Shown one piece after another: positions 37,818 to 43,115 of a DNA stretch of 43,115 bases. The notes beneath the pieces were generated by a model that ran no database searches, was not told the origin of the DNA, and was given only the letters and a program-made list of their open reading frames with translations. Both the position numbers and the translations under genes were made by a program. Source of the stretch: Emiliania huxleyi CCMP1516 (lineage: Eukaryota; Haptophyta; Isochrysidales; Noelaerhabdaceae); the NCBI RefSeq assembly GCF_000372725.1, contig NW_005199770.1, forward strand, positions 1,416,599 to 1,459,713, written 5' to 3'. Within the stretch, counting starts at the first letter, position 1. Each line of letters opens with the position of its first letter.

Positions 37818-37926
37818 GCTTTTGCCGGAACGGCTCCTTGCACAGCGGACATGGCATTTGTGACTCCCTGAGACGAGTGGAGCAATCCTCGCACACGCCA
37901 GGTCGGGCAGCAGAGTTGGCGACATG
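37818..37926 (-). pseudogene. Ankyrin-head/RING chimera, internally deleted copy
   Basis: From ATG at 37926 the sequence reads MSPTLLPDLA, the ankyrin-gene start (24 identical nt with 579-602), then switches at once to the RING fragment: CEDCSTRLRESQMPCPLCKE (in another frame), PFRQK. The whole ankyrin part and half of the RING are missing. This is what an internal deletion of an ankyrin-RING gene would leave. The junction is GGCG|TGTGCGAGG. Confidence 0.65.
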
Positions 37927-38410
37927 CCGCAAGAAACAAGACGGCGCGGCCCGGGGCGGGGTGGATGGGTTGGGAGCGAGGGGGCGGAAGTGTTCAGTGC
38001 GGTAGATGGCGAGCTCGAGGCGCGTGAGCCGGACCTGTGAGCCGGACCACCCCCTCTTGTTATCTGCGTTGTTGAGCCAGGACTCAACATACTCGGGCTT
38101 GCTCATCCCAAACTGTCACTCCCCTTTCTCCCGGCCGAGGTAGGTGGGGCGCGCGCGGGGGCGGCGGGTGTGCGGCGGGTGTGAGGGATGTCTGTGAGCC
38201 CGAGAGCGATATGCCATGTCCGCCTTGCGTTGTTTCATAACATCGAAGGCTAAGCTCAAAAGAAAAAGACGCCTGCGTTGTGGTCACGCTGACTTCGCGC
38301 CCTATCAGCAGGCCCTGACTTGGCGAGCGAATTCTCTCCTCGCGGCGCTGCCGCTCTCCACTCGCTGTATTTGCCGCCAGCACCGGGGCTGCCACTTGTC
38401 GCCAGCTAGA

Positions 38411-41400
38411 ATGCCAGCGCCGCCGCCGCACGTCCTCGCCACGTCAGGCAAGCTGCCAATCTCTGAGCAGCCGAGCGCACGCGGGATCCGTCGCGGGCTC
38501 GTGCGGTCTCGTTTATCGGTGTGGCGGGACGGTGCGTGGCATGACGGCACGGTGCGCGACTACAGCGAGGCGCTCGAGACGCACCTGGTCTGCTACGACG
38601 ACGGTGAGCAGGCTCAGGTAGATCTCGACGCCTGCAAGTGGGCGCTCGTCGGCCGGCTGATGAGCGGCGCAGAGGCGGCCGTACCCGCGGTCTTGCATGG
38701 GCGTGGAGGGAGAGCCGCCAGGCCGCGCCCACCGCCGTCGCCGCCGCCGTCGGTCGCCGTCGCGGACGTCGCGTGGGAGTTCGACACGGCGCCCCTCCTC
38801 ATGCTGTGGCAGATGAGCCGCGTCTTTCTGCCGCAGCTGTGCCGGAGCGCAGCGCCGCCGCCCTCGCTGCCGCAGCTGGCGTCTGCCCTGCGGAGCGACG
38901 CGCCTCCTCCGCCCGACGGGACGGTGAGCCGGATGCACAGGGTCTTGCTGGAGCGGCTTCTTCCTCTCGAAGACGACCCCTTCGAGCAGACGGTCGCGAG
39001 TGCAGGCGTGGCCACCTCGCGGATGCGCCGCGCCGTTGCACAGACCGACCCTCCCTGAGAACCTTCTCGGAAGCTTCTCTCGCAGGCCTGCCACCCGAGG
39101 ACGCGCCGGGCCTGGGCATGCGGCGCCTCCGCGACGCGCTCGCGCTGCTCCCCGGCGACGCAGGCGCCTGGCCGGAGCTGCTTCGGCTGGCGGTGCGGCA
39201 GTGGGCTGCGGCAGCGGTGCAGAGAGCGCGGCGCACGGAGCGGTCTCGTCGGGCCGCCTCACGCCTGTCGCCGACATGCGGCGCTTGTAGGCGCGAGACG
39301 CGAGGCGACGAGCCCCACGAGTCGCAACACGATGCTGCACACTCTCTTCGAGCACTGACGATAGGTGCTAGACGCGAGGTGGGAGCCGCCGGATGAGGCG
39401 CCGCCGCTGCATCTCACGGCGCACCTCTGGCCGTGCCCTCGACGCTCTTCCTCGACCCTTCTCGGATCCTTCCCCCGCAGGCGCTGCTGCGGCTCGCGTC
39501 GCACCTTGTGCGTGGGGAGTACTGCGCCGCGCCGCCCGCCCTCCGCCTGAACGGCCTCCTCTCCCTCTTCGAACGGGCGGCGAGATATAGCCGAGATATC
39601 GCCGAGATATAGCCGAGATACAGCACCTCCTCTCCCTCTTCGAACGGGCGGCGAGCGCAGTTCGCCCTCTCGCCTCCGCGACACCCTCCAAGACACGTCC
39701 GAGACACGTCCGAGACACGTCCGAGACATGTCCGAGACATGTCGAGACACGTCCGAGACATGTCCGAGACACGTCCGAGACATGTCCGAGACATGTCCGA
39801 GACATGTCCGCCAGGCGAGCTGCCCGCCCTCGCTGCCGGAGGAGAGCATGCGGCTGCGGGAGAGGCGCCGGAGGGAGGCGGAGCTGGCGGCCGCGCGGCG
39901 GACATGTCTCGGACATGTCTAGGACGTGTCTCGGACGTGTCTAGGTCGAGTTGGCGGCCGCCGCTCTCTCCGCGGCCAGGAGAGAGGCGGCAGCCCGCGT
40001 CCCTCCGCCCGGCGCAGCAACGAGCCGCCAGCAGGGCTTGGCCAAGGCGGCGGGCGAGGCGGCGGTGCGTGCGGCGGCGGGCGCTCTCCGCGAGCTGCGG
40101 GAGGTGGAGCAAGAGCTGTGAACGGCGTCTCTTCACACCTGCAGCTGTGAACAGGCGCTCTCCGCGAGCTGCGGGAGGTGGAGCAGGAGGAGGAGGCGCG
40201 GCTTCGCGACGGCGTCTGCGTGCGGCGCCTCGGCTGCGACCTTGAGGAGGGGGGGGGACGATCGCGAGGTTGAGATGATAGGCGTTGTGCACAACGAGGC
40301 TCGGGCGCGAGTGTACTCCTTCTGAGTGGCTCCTCTTCGAGCAGCAGGCGTCCGCATGAGGAGCCTCGGCCGCGACCGCGACGGGAGCACGTACTGGTTG
40401 CTGCGCGAGCCAGCCGCAGCACGAAAGGCCGGCGGGCAGGCGGGCGGCGGCAGAGGCGAGGGCAGCGGCGGCGGAGGCGGCGGCGAGGGGAGCCGCGGCG
40501 GCGGCGGCGAGAGTGGCGGCGGCGAGAGTGGCGGCGAGAGTGGCGGCGGCGGGGGCGGCGGGGGCAGCGGCGGGGGCGGGAGCGGCGTCGTGGCGCACGG
40601 GTGGTTTCCTCGGCAGGTGTCTGGGCCGAGAGGGGCCGAGAGGGGCCGAGATTCGACGGCGCTTCCCTTCCCTTCTCTTCTCTTCTCTTCTCGTCTCTTC
40701 TCTGCTCGACGTGCGCCTCTCCCGTCTCCTCTTCCCTCCTACTCTTCCTCCTGCTCTTCCTCCTCTCTGCTGCTTCGGCAGGCTGCCCCGGGCGCGTACC
40801 TCTTCTGCGAGCGGGCGGGCGGCGGGTGGGGCGTGGTGGACGACGCGGCGAGGCCCGCGCGGCGCTGCTGCTCGCCCGAGGGTCGCCGAGATGAGGGCGA
40901 GGGTGGGGCCGAGACTAGGCGGGGCTTGCGGCGGTGCTGCGGCGGAGCAGCGACCGGCCGGAGCGAGCCTTGCTCAAGCGGCTTCTCGAGGAGATGGGTC
41001 CGCTCCCCTACCCCCACGGTACCCGAACCCACCCTCCCCTACCCCATGGTACCCGAACCCACCCTCCCCTAGGTCCGCTCCCCGAGGGCAGCGCCCCCGC
41101 CGCCGCCGCCGTGCTTCCCCCTAGATGCTTCCCCCCAGACGCGCATCCCGACTAGCGCTCAAGAGGACGCCTCGTGCATGCTCCGTGCCCCTCTGCCCCC
41201 CTCTGCCCCCCTCTGTCCTCCTCTGTCCTCCTCTGTCCTCCTCTGTCCTCCTCTGCCCCCCTCTGCCCCCCTCTGTCCTCCTCTGCCCCCCCCTGCCCCC
41301 CTCTGCCCCCCTCTGCCCCCCCCTGCCCCCCTCTGCCCCCCTCTGCACTCCGCCGCCACCTGGTAGGGTCCCGCTAGCGGCATACCGCGCCCCCGTGCCC

Positions 41401-42090
41401 CCGGCCTGGAGGAGGGGGGGGGCAGCGATCACGGCGGGGCAGAGCGCGAGCGGGCGGGCGGCGGCGCGGCGGCTGCGGAGGGCGGCGGCGGGGCTGGTGC
41501 CTCCGAGCTGACGGCAGCAGAGGCGCGGGAGGTTGTCGAGGCGGCGCAGGCCGTGCGCAAGGCCGGCAAGTCCGCCAAGCAGGCCGTGCACGGATGGCAG
41601 GTTGAGCTGACGGTGCGGGCTAACGCGCGAGGCAGAGGCGACTTGTGTGTCCTGGACCCGCGGGACGGGTGAGTACCGCCTGAGATCGAGCCGAGATCAG
41701 TCGAGATCAGTCGAGATCAGCCGAGAGGGGCAGAGAGGGGCAGAGAGGGGCAGAGAGGGGGCGAGAGGGGCCGAGATCGAGCCGAGATCGAGCCGAGATC
41801 GAGCCGAGATCTAGCCGAGATCTAGCCGCGATCTAGCCGCGATCTAGCCGAGAGGAGCCGAGATCGTACTCTCCCCAGGCAGAAGCTGCACTCGGTCGTC
41901 GCCGTCGAGCGCAAGCTTGGCCTCTCCTCCCCTCCTACGAGCGACGCCGAGGGCGGTGCCGAGGGCGGTGCCGAGGCCGAGGGCGGTGCCGAGGGCGGTG
42001 CCGAGGGCGGTGCCGAGGGCGAGGGCGGTGCCGAGGGGGGGGCGGAGGCGGAGGCGTGGTGGCGTCGCGAATACCGCGAGGCTGCGCGCC

Positions 42091-42122
<32 letters not shown>

Positions 42123-43115
42123 AGCGAGAGCGGCGGGGGCGGCGGCGAGAGCGGCGGCGGCGGCGGCGAGAGCGGCGGGGGCGGCGGCGTCGCACCCGTC
42201 CGAGAGCTGCTCGCTCGTGCACTCGCCGAGGCGCGCGTGCCCCACACCACCCCCACACCACCCCCACACTGCTCTGCGCGGCAGGCAGGGGCGAGAGGCG
42301 GGTTTCTTTTTCCCCCGCGACCCTTCTCGGACCCTTCCCCGACCCTTCCCCGACCCTTCTCGGACCCTTCTCGGACCCTTCTCGGACCCTTCTCGGACCC
42401 TTCTCGGACCCTTCTCGGACCCTTCTCGGACCCTTCCCCGACCCTTCCCCGACCCTTCCCGGACCCTTCTCGGACCCTTCCTGCGTAGGCGCGCGCGCCG
42501 CTCTGCGTGGCAGGCAGCAACGACTTTTCCCGGACCCTTCTCGGACCCTTCTCGGACCCTTCTCGGACCTTTCCTGGCAGGCAGCAACGACCCTCTGTTT
42601 CGGCTCGGCAGCCGTCTCGAGCGCAGTGCGACACTCGCGCAGCTTGCGATGCGAGCTGCGGAGCTCTCCGCAGGGTCCGCCGAGAGACATGCCGAGAGAC
42701 ATGCCGAGAGACATGCCGAGAGACATGCCGAGAGACATGCCGAGAGACATGCCGAGGGATGGCCGAGAGACAGCCGAGAGGCAGCCGAGAGGCTGTCAAG
42801 GTACGAGGTCGGTTGGGAAGTGTCCCTGAACATTCCAGGAGCCCCTCCCCGCCCCCACCCCCTCCCTCGGCCCTTCTAGGACCCTCCGCGGCAGGGGCGG
42901 CCGCGGCAGCCTCGGCGCAGAGCTGGCTGCGGGCGTGGGTGCGGGGGCGAGGCTCGAGGTGCACGTCGAGAGAGGGGGCGCACTTTGCTGGGCGCAGGCG
43001 GCTGCCCCGAGATCACGCGAGATCACGCGAGATCACGCGAGATCACCCGAGATCACCCGAGATCGCGCGAGATCACCCGAGATCGCGCGAGATCGCCCGA
43101 GATCGCCCGTGTGCT
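38411..43115 (+). CDS. DDT/WHIM/MBD chromatin-remodelling subunit, spliced, cut at right edge
   Basis: ATG at 38411 (MPAPPPHVLAT) is preferred; an in-frame ATG at 38216 exists. Exon 1 has a Tudor-like stretch (RLSVWRDGAWHDGTVRDYSE, YDDGEQAQVDLDACKWALVG) and a DDT-like helix bundle (APLLMLWQMSRVFLPQL ... HRVLLERLLPL). Later exons give Arg/Glu-rich coiled coil (39815-39877, 39945-40080, 40155-), a WHIM-type GRDRDGSTYWLLREP (about 40370), AYLFCERAGGGWGVVDD and an MBD/TAM-like domain (HGWQVELTVRANARGRGD|LCVLDPRDG|QKLHSVVAVERKLG) across the intron 41669-41878. Acidic EGGA and poly-Gly runs follow. DDT, WHIM and MBD together are known from ACF1/BAZ/TIP5 subunits of ISWI remodellers, hence a nuclear role in nucleosome spacing or methyl-DNA recognition. 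Several introns at 39.0-39.8 and 40.3-41.5 kb are unresolved. The 3' end is outside the window. Confidence 0.7.
39555..39655 (+). repeat. 30-bp direct repeat around a short satellite
   Basis: CCTCCTCTCCCTCTTCGAAC...GGCGGCGAG occurs at 39555-39584 and 39626-39655, 71 bp apart. Between lie CGAGATATAGC units (11 bp) and a CAG. This fits the direct-repeat introns, but the reading frame across it is not clean. Confidence 0.6.
39685..39811. repeat. 11-bp ACATGTCCGAG minisatellite
   Basis: About eleven units of ACA(C/T)GTCCGAG in an intron, with an inverted set (TGTCTCGGACA) at 39902-39940. Confidence 0.95.
39878..39944 (+). other. Direct-repeat GC-AG intron (67 nt)
   Basis: Intron start GCGGAGCTGGCGGCCGC versus exon start GTCGAGTTGGCGGCCGC. 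Junction AGG GAG|GTC GAG is phase 0. Contains the inverted satellite. Confidence 0.65.
40081..40154 (+). other. Direct-repeat GC-AG intron (74 nt) with shared core
   Basis: First 35 nt (GCGCTCTCCGCGAGCTGCGG...) match the next exon start with one difference. The remaining 39 nt (40116-40154) match the core at 14419-14457 in the SAC3-domain gene with one difference. Splicing turns a TGA-terminated read into GALRELREVEQEEEARL. Confidence 0.8.
40440..40590. repeat. GGC-rich low-complexity tract
   Basis: (GGC)n with GAGAGT interruptions. Encodes Gly/Ser if translated. Confidence 0.85.
40997..41068. repeat. 30-bp repeat, complement of 17364-17413
   Basis: Units of GGTACCCGAACCCACCCTCC followed by CCTACCCCA. 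Lies in a probable intron. Confidence 0.85.
41188..41346. repeat. 10-bp (CTCTGCCCCC)n minisatellite
   Basis: About 16 units alternating CTCTGCCCCC and CTCTGTCCTC. Open in several frames, no gene. Confidence 0.95.
41669..41878 (+). other. GT-AG intron with CCGAGATC and GAGGGGCAGA satellites
   Basis: Donor GACGG|GTGAGT, acceptor CCCCAG|GCAGAAG, phase 2, joins PRDG to QKLHSVV of the MBD-like domain. Body is 10-11-bp units (GAGCCGAGATC, GAGGGGCAGA). Confidence 0.75.
41930..42190. repeat. Coding GCCGAGGGCGGT and GGC repeats
   Basis: 12-bp units encode EGGA in the exon 41879-42230, followed by poly-Gly and SESGGGG. Confidence 0.8.
42231..42488 (+). other. GC-AG intron with 11-bp GGACCCTTCTC satellite
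   Basis: Donor GAG|GCGCGCGTGCC, exon start GCGCGCGCGCC, phase 0. About 15 units of GGACCCTTC(T/C)(C/T) fill 42320-42482. Confidence 0.7.
42514..42580 (+). other. Direct-repeat GC-AG intron (67 nt)
   Basis: GCAGCAACGAC begins both the intron (42514) and the next exon (42581), each preceded by GGCAG. Body is GGACCCTTCTC units. Splicing gives VAGSNDPLFRLGSRLERSAT. Confidence 0.75.
42679..42788. repeat. 12-bp GCCGAGAGACAT minisatellite
   Basis: Six 12-bp units, then GCCGAGAGGCA variants. Probably an intron. Confidence 0.9.
43006..43112. repeat. 10-bp GAGATCACGC minisatellite
   Basis: About ten units GAGATC(A/G)C(G/C)C to the window end, in a probable intron. Confidence 0.95.

Noticed and set aside
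41125..42964. Long Pro/Ser/Leu or Arg/Gly ORFs on both strands at the right end
   Set aside because: They read across minisatellites and intron repeats. Only the frame linking 41879-42230, 42489-42513 and 42581 onward gives a coherent protein.
1..43115. tRNA or rRNA genes
   Set aside because: I looked for T-loop signatures such as GTTCGANNC with matching stems and for rRNA-like blocks and found none that I could support. A covariance-model scan could still find one.
1..43115. Dinoflagellate origin because of GC and possible GA donor sites
   Set aside because: No spliced-leader relics seen, genes are on both strands in mixed order, and GC content is much higher than I know for dinoflagellates. 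A haptophyte fits better, but this is not proven.
1..43115. Integrated giant-virus segment
   Set aside because: No viral core genes seen; genes have introns and typical nuclear domains.

Overview
The window is nuclear DNA from a very GC-rich eukaryote. It has spliceosomal introns (GT-AG and many GC-AG), chromatin and nuclear RNA genes, expanded ankyrin and RCC1 families and abundant short tandem repeats. The best fit is a haptophyte alga such as Emiliania (Gephyrocapsa) huxleyi; this is inferred from gene content, base composition and intron style and was not tested by any search. A run of 100 N at 16152-16251 shows that the sequence is a scaffold.

Layout. 0-6.4 kb, mainly minus strand: the 3'-truncated end of an ankyrin gene, a sulfotransferase with one frameshift, a helicase fragment (plus strand), an RCC1-propeller gene, a retroelement-like tail and a secreted root-cap/VWD-like gene. 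7.4-11.5 kb, minus: an unrecognised multi-exon gene and an F-box/Kelch/MYND gene. 12.7-13.4 kb: a 628-bp fold-back element made of about 14 small hairpins, flanked by an 11-bp duplication. 13.5-18.1 kb, plus: one gene spread over at least 17 exons that joins an RS-rich head, a KH domain, a WW domain, a RanBP2-type zinc finger and a SAC3/LENG8-type domain. 20.5-21.8 kb: a probably myristoylated protein with LRRs. 24.3-26.2 kb: an intact sulfatase. 26.7-31.1 kb: repeat arrays, a SET-domain remnant and a second RCC1 gene. 31.4-38 kb: two full ankyrin genes, RING-finger fragments, and a gene split by a hAT-like MITE. 38.4 kb to the right edge, plus: a DDT/WHIM/MBD chromatin-remodelling subunit gene, cut by the window end.

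The most interesting signal concerns introns. In at least four unrelated genes, on both strands, the first 11-35 nt of an intron copy the first nucleotides of the exon that follows it. The offset between the copies equals the intron length and is usually 67-74 nt. Most of these introns use GC-AG ends because the exon itself starts with GC. Removing them restores recognisable domains, for example the WW domain. Two such introns in different genes share an almost identical 39-nt 3' core, and a third shares half of it. Other introns carry 10-12-bp minisatellites, often 11 bp with a CCGAGA-type core. This looks like a family of introns created by duplication plus insertion.
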